Assembly: GCA_937897535.1 (NCBI GenBank)
Contig: CALCQB010000335.1
Location: 1 to 5,335, forward strand
DNA: 5,335 nt
Direction: 5' to 3'
DNA from: an uncultured Novosphingobium sp.
Lineage (GTDB): Bacteria > Pseudomonadota > Alphaproteobacteria > Sphingomonadales > Sphingomonadaceae
The first letter of the stretch is position 1, and every line of letters begins with the position of its first letter. The position numbers and the translations under genes are program-made. Of the stretch, positions 1-4,704 are shown in pieces. Below the pieces are notes generated by a model. That model worked only from the letters and a program-made list of their open reading frames with translations, searched no databases and was not told the origin of the DNA.

Positions 1-1
1 G

Positions 2-340
2 GCCCCGCGCGGGCACATTCACTTTCACCCGCTTTCGAGCAGCTATTGCGACGATTTCAGCCGTGCAAGCCTCGCGCTGCAGGGCCATTTCATCCACGAA
101 ATGACCCATGTCTGGCAGACCCAGTCACGCGGACCCTGGTTCCTGATCCTGCGCCGCCCGTTCTCGCGCCGATACGACTACAGCCTGAGGCCTGGCTGGC
201 CACTGGAGCGCTACGGGATCGAGCAGCAGGCCGAGATTGTCCGGCATGCGTTTTTGCTGCGGAAAGGCGCGAAAGTGGCGGGCGTCGAAGGGGAGCGGGC
301 TTATGATCTGTTGGTTAATTTCATTGGCGCTAACCGATGA
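2..340 (+). CDS. Small HExxH-motif protein ('vgr related protein' type), 3' part only
   Basis: An open frame enters from the left edge and ends at TGA 338-340, giving 112 C-terminal residues; the start lies outside the window. It reads GHIHFHP near the edge, then HFIHEMTHVWQTQ, whose HEMTH (codons at about 95-109) fits the HExxH zinc-protease signature. It continues through a W/R/Y-rich stretch (YDYSLRPGWPLERYGIEQQAEIVRH in pieces) to a hydrophobic end. I recognise this pattern from roughly 150-residue sphingomonad proteins annotated 'vgr related protein'; the name is historical and says little about function. HExxH followed by VWQ also resembles the HE-x-T-H-V-x-Q core of DUF4157-type putative metallopeptidases. 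Activity is not shown, and I see no third zinc ligand with certainty. The body is GC-rich, but the last dozen codons (from about 301) become AT-rich, where the low-GC segment begins. No clear terminator follows. Confidence 0.75.
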   Translation, partial: APRGHIHFHPLSSSYCDDFSRASLALQGHFIHEMTHVWQTQSRGPWFLILRRPFSRRYDYSLRPGWPLERYGIEQQAEIVRHAFLLRKGAKVAGVEGERAYDLLVNFIGANR

Positions 341-850
341 CTTGTCCAGACTGACTTTCCTGGTTCTGACATCTTGGTCCTTTGATTTAAGGTTCAATAA
401 ACCCACAGATTGTATCTGCGGATCAAATGACCAACAGTCCGCAAAAGCCCAAGCCCGATGCATTTCACCGGCAACGAAGCAAGTGCATCGATGCTTTCGC
501 AGCATTGGAAGAAGCTATCATCGCGACAATGCTCAATCTGCAATGCAGCTCTAAGTGTGAATCACTCGGCCTGAAAATCGAGGCAATTCGCAAAGTCTGT
601 GTAGGAACGGCATCGCCAGCCAAGTGCCATCAAATTCTCGACGAATGTGAACGCATGAGCTCGGTCCGAAACGACCTTGTTCATTCACGATTGCAGGTTC
701 TCGACCAAGGAGACCGGACAGTAGCTTTCTTCGCCAACACTCGAGAACTATACGAGCATCAAGGCAATGCCCGGATGTTTACCCTTCAAGGTCTGCTACA
801 GCTCTTTCAAAATGTGAATAAACTGGCCGACGACGTTCGGAAATTGACAT
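301..850. other. Low-GC segment, probable horizontally acquired patch
   Basis: Counting bases by eye gives 234 G/C in 480 nt (about 49%) over 361-840, against about 58-68% in sampled 60-nt lines of the neighbouring genes. The change is abrupt on the left near 301-320 (a T/A-rich run inside the end of the preceding gene) and on the right at 851, exactly at the grpE stop codon. The segment carries a single ORF. I found no terminal inverted repeats, target-site duplication, tRNA or integrase, so the mode of entry is unknown. An alternative is an old, relaxed or fast-evolving intergenic region, but the ORF with a recognisable motif argues against pure decay. Confidence 0.5.
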
Positions 851-906
851 TCAATCAGGCTTCTTCGCCACCGCCACCATCGCCGGACGCAGCAGTCGGT
901 CCTTGA
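427..906 (+). CDS. Hypothetical protein with HEPN-like R-x4-H motif
   Basis: This is a 159-residue protein that I do not recognise at family level. It appears mostly alpha-helical. Residues 12-40 form a likely amphipathic helix ending in a Cys-rich patch (C20, C40, C44, C58, C67, C74). A helix at about 66-90 carries SSVRNDLVHSRL, in which R81-N82 and H86 form the R-N-x3-H (Rx4H) pattern of HEPN-fold ribonucleases. A short strand-like stretch (TVAFFA, 98-103) and a C-terminal helix (LQGLLQLFQNVNKLADDVRKL in pieces, about 120-140) follow. HEPN proteins often act as toxin or antiviral RNases, but many Rx4H-containing proteins are uncharacterised, so RNase activity is inference only. ATG 427 is the only normal start after the in-frame TAA at 388-390; its ribosome-binding site is weak. 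Residues from about 144 (SSPPPPSPDAAVGP) are encoded antisense to grpE and look like read-through into host sequence. No antitoxin or partner ORF is adjacent. Confidence 0.6.
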   Translation: MTNSPQKPKPDAFHRQRSKCIDAFAALEEAIIATMLNLQCSSKCESLGLKIEAIRKVCVGTASPAKCHQILDECERMSSVRNDLVHSRLQVLDQGDRTVAFFANTRELYEHQGNARMFTLQGLLQLFQNVNKLADDVRKLTFNQASSPPPPSPDAAVGP

Positions 907-1417
907 TCATGTAGCCGGCCTGCAATTCCTGCAGCACCGTGCCGGCTTCGACTTCGCCGTTCGGCACCTCGAGCATCGCCTGGTGCTGGTTCGGGTCGAG
1001 CGGCAGGCCCTTGGCGGCGATCCGGGTGATGCCGTGGAGGCCGAACACCTTATCGAATTCGCGCGCAGTTGCCTCGATCCCGGCGACCAGCGAGTTCAGC
1101 CGCTCGTCCTCACGCAGTTCCTGAGGAATTGCATCCAAGGCACGGGAAAGGTTGTCGGCCACGCTCAGCATATCGCGGGCAAAGCCGGTTGCGGCGTAGA
1201 CCCGGGTATCGGCCACGTCCTTTTCCATCCGGCGGCGGACGTTCTGGGTTTCGGCCTTGGCGTAGAGCACTTCCTGCCGGGCCGCCTCAAGATCGTCGCG
1301 CAGCCGGTCGAGCGCCTCGCCAAGCTTGTCCTCTTCCTTTTCCAGCAGTTCGTCGGGAACGCCGGCCAGTTCGGCTTCGACCGCCGGGTCGCCCTGCGGT
1401 TTGGTATCGTCGCTCAT
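851..1417 (-). CDS. grpE: GrpE, nucleotide exchange factor of DnaK
   Basis: GrpE releases ADP from the chaperone DnaK in the cytoplasm and closes the DnaK-DnaJ-GrpE folding cycle. The 188-residue reading has the expected order: an acidic disordered N-terminus (1-32), a long coiled-coil helix (about 33-75, including AKAETQNVRRRMEKD), a helical bundle (76-125) and the C-terminal beta-wing. The family signature is complete: LDPNQHQAM (140-148), then QAGYMIKDRLLRPAMVAV (166-183). The length is normal for the family. ATG 1417 is chosen (MSDDTK...); an in-frame TTG at 1426 would add three residues and cannot be excluded, since neither has a strong Shine-Dalgarno sequence (GGATAACGGG lies upstream, overlapping the hrcA stop). 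It follows hrcA by 16 nt on the same strand, so the two are almost certainly co-transcribed. Its 3' end overlaps the convergent low-GC ORF by 56 nt, and no terminator is visible. Confidence 0.96.
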   Translation of the reverse strand: MSDDTKPQGDPAVEAELAGVPDELLEKEEDKLGEALDRLRDDLEAARQEVLYAKAETQNVRRRMEKDVADTRVYAATGFARDMLSVADNLSRALDAIPQELREDERLNSLVAGIEATAREFDKVFGLHGITRIAAKGLPLDPNQHQAMLEVPNGEVEAGTVLQELQAGYMIKDRLLRPAMVAVAKKPD

Positions 1418-1433
1418 GTCAGTCAAAAACCCG

Positions 1434-2474
1434 TTATCCGATCAATTTGCCCAGCGATTGGGCGGTGAAATCCACCATGGGGACTAGCCGCGCATAATTC
1501 AACCGCGTCGGCCCGATTACGCCCACCACGCCGACCACTTTTCCGTCGCGATTGCGATAGGGCGAAGCGATCACCGACGAGCCCGACAGCGCGAACAAGC
1601 GGTTCTCCGCCCCGATGAAGATCCGGGTCGCATCGGCCTCGCGCGCAGAATTCAACAGCTCGGCGACCGACTGCTTGTTCTCCAGATCGTCGAGCAGCAT
1701 CCGCACCCGTTCCAGATCGGTCAGCGCGGTTTCATCGAGCAGATTGGCCTGCCCCCGCACGATCAGCACCGGACGCCGCGCGGCGTCCTCGCTCCACACC
1801 GCCAGCCCGCGTTCGACCAGATCGCGGCTGGCGGCATCGAGCGCGCTCTGGCCCGAGGCCACTTCGCTGCGGATCGCCTTTACTGCTTCGGGCAGGGTCC
1901 GCCCGCCAAGGTGCGCCGAAATATAGTTCGAGGCTTGCTCCAGCGCCGATGCCGTGACCCCCGGCGGCAGCGGCACGACCCGGTTTTCCACCGCGCCGTC
2001 GATCCCGACCAGCACCGCCAGCGCCCGGTCGGCCGCCAGCGGCACCAGCTGCAGGTGAGTCAGCCGAGGCTCGCGGCCCGGCACCATCACCACCCCGGCG
2101 GCGGATGAAAGGTTGGAGAGCAGCGCTGACGTCGCCTCGAGTGCGGCCTCGATCGGGCCGGGCTGGGATACGCTGCGCTCGATCGCGGCGCGTTCCTCCA
2201 GGCTCGGTTCGGCAACCTGCATGATCCCGTCGACGAACAGCCGCAGCCCCTGCTCGGTCGGCAAGCGGCCCGCGCTGGTATGCGGCGCGGCCAGAAGGCC
2301 CAGTCCTTCGAGATCGTGCAGGACCGAGCGGATCGAGGCCGGTGAAAGGTTCAGCCCCGCCCCGGCCAGTGTCTTCGATCCGACCGGCTGGCCCGAGCCG
2401 AGATAGCCTTCGACCACCAGCCGGAAGATCTCGCGGGCGCGGGCATTCAGTTCGGAGATCGGTGGAGACGCCAT
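1434..2474 (-). CDS. hrcA: HrcA, heat-inducible transcription repressor
   Basis: HrcA binds the CIRCE inverted repeat and represses chaperone operons (groESL in many alphaproteobacteria); its activity depends on GroEL. The protein is 346 residues, the usual size. Residues 1-80 form the winged-helix DNA-binding domain: ARAREIFRLVVEGYL (11-25), GQPVGSKTL (28-36), LSPASIRSVLHDLEGLGLL in pieces (43-61), then PHTSAGRLPTEQGLRLFVD (64-82), a strongly conserved HrcA stretch. The middle is the GAF-like dimerisation region. The end carries SPYRNRDGKVVGVVGVIGPTRLNYARLVPMVDFTAQ (about 304-339, read in pieces), also typical. ATG 2474 is chosen because it gives the family N-terminus and has AGGGA 4 nt upstream; the frame stays open upstream only as antisense of rph. 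It heads an operon with grpE and is divergent from rph. No CIRCE palindrome is visible in its own upstream region. Confidence 0.96.
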   Translation of the reverse strand: MASPPISELNARAREIFRLVVEGYLGSGQPVGSKTLAGAGLNLSPASIRSVLHDLEGLGLLAAPHTSAGRLPTEQGLRLFVDGIMQVAEPSLEERAAIERSVSQPGPIEAALEATSALLSNLSSAAGVVMVPGREPRLTHLQLVPLAADRALAVLVGIDGAVENRVVPLPPGVTASALEQASNYISAHLGGRTLPEAVKAIRSEVASGQSALDAASRDLVERGLAVWSEDAARRPVLIVRGQANLLDETALTDLERVRMLLDDLENKQSVAELLNSAREADATRIFIGAENRLFALSGSSVIASPYRNRDGKVVGVVGVIGPTRLNYARLVPMVDFTAQSLGKLIG

Positions 2475-2478
2475 TGCT

Positions 2479-2483
2479 TCCCT
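2479..2483 (-). promoter_or_regulatory. Ribosome-binding site of hrcA
   Basis: On the minus strand AGGGA is followed by AGCA and then the ATG at 2474. The short but workable spacing of 4 nt supports this start over the much longer open frame that runs back through rph antisense. Confidence 0.5.
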
Positions 2484-2543
2484 ATGTACGCCGCAGGCTT
2501 GCAGGCTCAACCCCATTGCGCCAAAGGCCCTTGCGAAACCAGC

Positions 2544-2549
2544 AAAGGA
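2544..2549 (+). promoter_or_regulatory. Ribosome-binding site of rph
   Basis: AAAGGA lies 6 nt before ATG 2556. It decides the start of rph in favour of MRPSGR, the usual RNase PH N-terminus, over an in-frame ATG at 2484 that would add 24 residues of non-family sequence. Confidence 0.7.
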
Positions 2550-2555
2550 ATTCCC

Positions 2556-3269
2556 ATGCGCCCTTCCGGCCGCTCGCCCGACGAGATGCGGACCATCAGT
2601 TTCGAACCGCACTATACCAAGCACGCCGAAGGGTCGGTGATGGTCTCGTTCGGCCATACCAAGGTGATCTGCACCGCCTCTGTCGAAGAACGCCTGCCGC
2701 CATGGCTGCGCGGCAAGGGCGAAGGCTGGGTGACGGCGGAATATTCGATGCTGCCCCGCGCCACCCACACCCGCGGCAGCCGTGAAGCGGCCAAGGGCAA
2801 GCAAAGCGGACGGACCCAGGAAATCCAGCGGTTGATCGGTCGCAGCTTGCGCGCGGTGGTCGACCTCAAGAAGCTCGGTGAGCGCCAGATCACGCTCGAT
2901 TGCGATGTGATCCAGGCCGATGGCGGGACCCGCACGGCGGCCATTTCAGGTGCCTGGGTGGCGCTGCGGATCGCGGTGGCCAAGCTGATGCTCGACGGCG
3001 CGATCAAGGAAGATCCGCTGACCCGCAAGGTCGCGGCGGTCAGCTGCGGGATCTTTCAGGGCAACCCGGTGCTTGATCTTGACTACGACGAAGACAGCGC
3101 CGCCGATGCCGACGCCAACTTCGTGCTGATCGAAGGCGGCCAGATCGCCGAAGTCCAGGCCACCGCCGAAGGCGCGACCTATGACGAGGAAGCCCTGCTG
3201 CGCCTGCTCCGGCTGGCGCGGATCGGCTGCGACCGGATCTTCGCGGCGCAGGACGAAGCGGTGAAGTGA
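2556..3269 (+). CDS. rph: RNase PH, phosphorolytic 3'-5' exoribonuclease
   Basis: RNase PH trims the 3' ends of tRNA precursors, and also rRNA and other RNAs, using phosphate and releasing nucleoside diphosphates. It works in the cytoplasm as a hexameric ring. The protein is 237 residues, the normal full length. Visible hallmarks are the MRPSGR start, FGHTKVICTASVEE (32-45), GWVTAEYSMLPRAT (58-70), the substrate-binding SGRTQEIQRLIGRSLRA (84-100, with R86), the phosphate-binding GGTRTAAISGA (123-133, with R126), and the acidic metal-site region DLDYDEDSAADADAN (174-188, with D178 and D184 at the positions known for the family). The C-terminal helix ends in DEAVK. All catalytic positions I can check are present, so the enzyme should be active, unlike the frameshifted rph of some E. 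coli K-12 strains. It is followed 109 nt later by rdgB on the same strand, with a palindromic repeat in between. Confidence 0.97.
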   Translation: MRPSGRSPDEMRTISFEPHYTKHAEGSVMVSFGHTKVICTASVEERLPPWLRGKGEGWVTAEYSMLPRATHTRGSREAAKGKQSGRTQEIQRLIGRSLRAVVDLKKLGERQITLDCDVIQADGGTRTAAISGAWVALRIAVAKLMLDGAIKEDPLTRKVAAVSCGIFQGNPVLDLDYDEDSAADADANFVLIEGGQIAEVQATAEGATYDEEALLRLLRLARIGCDRIFAAQDEAVK

Positions 3270-3277
3270 CTTTGAAG

Positions 3278-3364
3278 TCGTCATTGCGAGCGGCGAAGCT
3301 GCGCGGCAATCCAGGAAGTCGTTCTGCGCCGCCCTGGATTGCTTCGCTTCGCTCGCAATGACGA
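3278..3364. repeat. 87-bp imperfect palindrome (dispersed-repeat type) between rph and rdgB
   Basis: The outer arms TCGTCATTGCGAGC (3278-3291) and GCTCGCAATGACGA (3351-3364) are perfect 14-bp inverted complements. The inner arms CAATCCAGG (3307-3315) and CCTGGATTG (3333-3341) add 9 perfect pairs. Between them lie unequal internal stretches of 15 nt (left) and 9 nt (right), and the loop is 17 nt (3316-3332). GAAGTCGT occurs twice in direct orientation, at 3274-3281 and 3315-3322. From memory, GTCATTGCGAGCGAAGCGAA-like palindromes are scattered through many alphaproteobacterial genomes; I have not verified this here. It could act as an mRNA-stabilising or attenuating hairpin between the two genes. 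There is no U-run, so it is not a classical terminator. Confidence 0.85.
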
Positions 3365-3369
3365 AGGAG
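3364..3369 (+). promoter_or_regulatory. Ribosome-binding site of rdgB, abutting the palindrome
   Basis: AAGGAG begins at the last paired base of the palindrome and stands 9 nt before ATG 3379. It favours that start over the in-frame ATG at 3358, which lies inside the repeat arm and upstream of this site. Confidence 0.65.
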
Positions 3370-3378
3370 TTGGATGGA

Positions 3379-4005
3379 ATGCGTAGGCTCGGTTCCGAAA
3401 CCCTGGTCATCGCCACGCACAACGCGGGCAAGCTCAAGGAAATCTCCGCGCTGCTCGCGCCATACGGTCTGAACTGCATTTCAGCCGGGTCGCTCGGGCT
3501 GCCCGAACCGGCCGAGACCGGGAAGACCTTCGTCGAAAACGCGCTGCTGAAAGCGCGGGCAGCTTCGGAGAGTTCGGGCCTGCCGGCACTGGCCGACGAT
3601 TCGGGGCTTTGCGTCGACGCACTGGACGGACGCCCCGGGGTCTACACCGCCGATTGGGCCGAGCGGCAATGGTTCGAGGGCCCGCCCGGACGCGACTGGT
3701 ACCTGGCGATGGGCAAGGTTGAGGGGCTGCTTTGCGAGCTTGGCCCCGATGCCGATCGTTCGGGCCACTTCGCCTGCGTACTCGCCCTGGCCTGGCCCGA
3801 TGGCGCAAGCGCGATCTATGAAGGCAAGGTCGAAGGATCGCTGACCTGGCCGCCGCGCGGCGCGCTGGGCTTCGGCTATGATCCGGTATTCGTGCCGAAT
3901 GGGCGTGAACAAACCTTCGCAGAGATCGATCCGCGCGAAAAGCACCGCATCAGCCACCGGGCCGATGCCTTTGCCAAGCTGGTGGCCGAACAGTTCGGCG
4001 GCTGA
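3379..4005 (+). CDS. rdgB: XTP/dITP diphosphatase (Ham1/RdgB family)
   Basis: This enzyme hydrolyses non-canonical purine triphosphates (dITP, XTP, ITP) to monophosphate and pyrophosphate, keeping deaminated bases out of DNA and RNA. It is cytoplasmic and uses Mg2+. The protein is 208 residues, normal for the family. Motifs in order are LVIATHNAGKLKEI (9-22, nucleotide-binding THNxGK), ETGKTFVENALLKAR (46-60), the catalytic/metal-binding LADDSGLCVDAL (71-82, D73 and D74), GRPGVYTADWA (84-94), GALGFGYDPVF (161-171), and EKHRISHRADA (187-197), the specificity region. ATG 3379 is chosen from the Shine-Dalgarno position; starting at 3358 would add seven residues encoded partly by a repeat arm. 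The gene lies downstream of rph on the same strand, probably in one transcript, and is bracketed by two unrelated inverted repeats. The next gene converges from the right. Confidence 0.96.
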   Translation: MRRLGSETLVIATHNAGKLKEISALLAPYGLNCISAGSLGLPEPAETGKTFVENALLKARAASESSGLPALADDSGLCVDALDGRPGVYTADWAERQWFEGPPGRDWYLAMGKVEGLLCELGPDADRSGHFACVLALAWPDGASAIYEGKVEGSLTWPPRGALGFGYDPVFVPNGREQTFAEIDPREKHRISHRADAFAKLVAEQFGG

Positions 4006-4025
4006 TCAACTCATTCCCGCCACTC

Positions 4026-4127
4026 ACCGTCTATGCTGAGCTTGTCGAAGCACTGCCCTTTTCTTTGCGCCTCACGGCCCATTCGCAAGAACAAGGACGA
4101 TCCTTCGACAAGCTCAGGATGGACGGT
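4026..4127. repeat. 102-bp inverted repeat after rdgB
   Basis: Arms at 4026-4050 and 4103-4127 are inverted complements over 25 nt with two mismatches (23/25). The core is GCTGAGCTTGTCGAAG on the left and CTTCGACAAGCTCAG on the right. The 52-nt interior (4051-4102) shows no gene. From memory, TGAGCTTGTCGAAG-type palindromes are common dispersed repeats in proteobacteria; this was not checked. The element lies between convergent rdgB and the CAP gene. On the plus strand the right arm runs into TTTTT (4127-4131), so it might help end rdgB transcription, although the loop is long for an intrinsic terminator. The family differs from the palindrome at 3278-3364. Confidence 0.8.
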
Positions 4128-4159
4128 TTTTGGATGCAAAGCCTGAACGATAACACCAA

Positions 4160-4660
4160 TCAGGGTACCTGCTGGCCGTTCCAGTTTCCCGCCGGAAAAT
4201 AGCGGCAAACCAGCACCTCGCGGCCCTGCCCCTCGGCCAGTGCGCAGCCGACCTCGCGGGTCGCGGGCCAGATCAGCTGGGTGTAATGGCCGACGTCCTG
4301 CCAGCGCCCGGTGCGCGACACGTCGGGGAATGTGCCGGGGCGAAAGTACTGCCCCTCACTGACTAAGGCGCCGATCATTGCTTCGGGGGCATAGTACCCC
4401 GCGGTGCCGATCCACAGGTTTTCGCCCGCGCCGCCGCGCTCTTTCGAATGTTCGAACGCCCCGCGCCGCGCGAGCGAATCCGCCCAGACTTGCGCCTGCG
4501 CCGCCAGTTCCGGGCTCCAGGCCAGCGGCGCGATCCCGATCCGGCTGCGTTCGGCATTGTGCGCGGTCAGCAGCCGCTGGGCGAACGAGTTCGGTGACTG
4601 GGCCAGCAACGGCGCGGCCAGCAAGACAATCAGAGCGAGCAGCAAACGGACAATCGGCAT
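4160..4660 (-). CDS. Secreted CAP/SCP-domain protein (PR-1-like)
   Basis: The protein is 166 residues with an N-terminal signal peptide: R5, then a hydrophobic run (about 6-17), with likely cleavage after LLA (20). The rest is one CAP (SCP/TAPS, PR-1) domain. LLTAHNAERSRIGIAPLAW (30-48) opens the fold; FEHS (69-72) and GENLW (79-83) follow. The CAP1 motif GHYTQLIW (124-131) and CAP2 motif VLVCRYFPAGNW (149-160) both fit their patterns fully. H71, E80, E102 and H125 can supply the family's His/Glu cavity. C139 and C152 may pair in the periplasm. Bacterial CAP proteins are mostly of unknown function (lipid or sterol binding, or protease-like roles, are proposed for eukaryotic relatives), so no substrate is assigned. 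ATG 4660 is fixed by a near-perfect ribosome-binding site. It lies on the opposite strand between rdgB and hemW, convergent with the first and divergent from the second. Confidence 0.9.
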   Translation of the reverse strand: MPIVRLLLALIVLLAAPLLAQSPNSFAQRLLTAHNAERSRIGIAPLAWSPELAAQAQVWADSLARRGAFEHSKERGGAGENLWIGTAGYYAPEAMIGALVSEGQYFRPGTFPDVSRTGRWQDVGHYTQLIWPATREVGCALAEGQGREVLVCRYFPAGNWNGQQVP

Positions 4661-4664
4661 GGGT

Positions 4665-4671
4665 CCTCCTT
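4665..4671 (-). promoter_or_regulatory. Strong ribosome-binding site of the CAP gene
   Basis: On the minus strand AAGGAGG is followed by ACCC and ATG 4660. It is the best anti-SD match in the window. It excludes longer starts upstream, which would place a charged extension before the signal peptide and overlap hemW. Confidence 0.8.
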
Positions 4672-4704
4672 GACATCGCGGCGTTAAGCTAGCCTGAAGG
4701 CGGC

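Larger units (their letters stand above)
2475..2555. promoter_or_regulatory. Divergent intergenic region between hrcA and rph
   Basis: These 81 bp separate the divergent starts of hrcA-grpE and rph-rdgB and should hold or border both promoters. I could not identify a convincing promoter on either strand. Minus-strand GTTG-N17-CGTACAT loosely resembles an alphaproteobacterial RpoH promoter but ends only about 8 nt before the hrcA ATG. Plus-strand ACCCCATTG resembles a sigma-32 -10 box, but no CTTGAA-like -35 stands at the right distance. No CIRCE (TTAGCACTC-N9-GAGTGCTAA) is present. Confidence 0.4.

Noticed and set aside
237..554. 105-residue plus-strand frame bridging the HExxH protein and the low-GC ORF
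   Set aside because: It overlaps both better-supported frames and has no recognisable domain; it starts inside the upstream gene.
2481..2512. RpoH-like or sigma-70-like promoter for hrcA on the minus strand (GTTG-N17-CGTACAT; TTGAGC-N16-TACATA)
   Set aside because: Partial matches only, and the -10 would lie about 8 nt before the ATG, leaving almost no leader for the visible ribosome-binding site.
2475..2804. N-terminal extension of the HrcA reading frame to 456 residues
   Set aside because: The extra 110 residues are antisense to rph, unlike HrcA, and ATG 2474 has its own ribosome-binding site and the family N-terminus.
3434..3957. Two open frames of 124 and 158 residues antisense to rdgB
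   Set aside because: They are Arg/Pro/Ala-rich shadows of a well-recognised gene, with no ribosome-binding site or motif.
4011..4208. 65-residue minus-strand frame across the second inverted repeat
   Set aside because: It is composed of repeat sequence and the shifted end of the CAP gene; no motif or ribosome-binding site.
4670..4690. Exact TTGACA (4670-4675) upstream of hemW as a -35 box
   Set aside because: No acceptable -10 hexamer lies at 16-18 nt (CCTGAA at 17); TAAGCT is only 9 nt away. The hexamer also overlaps the CAP gene's ribosome-binding site on the other strand, so it may be coincidence.
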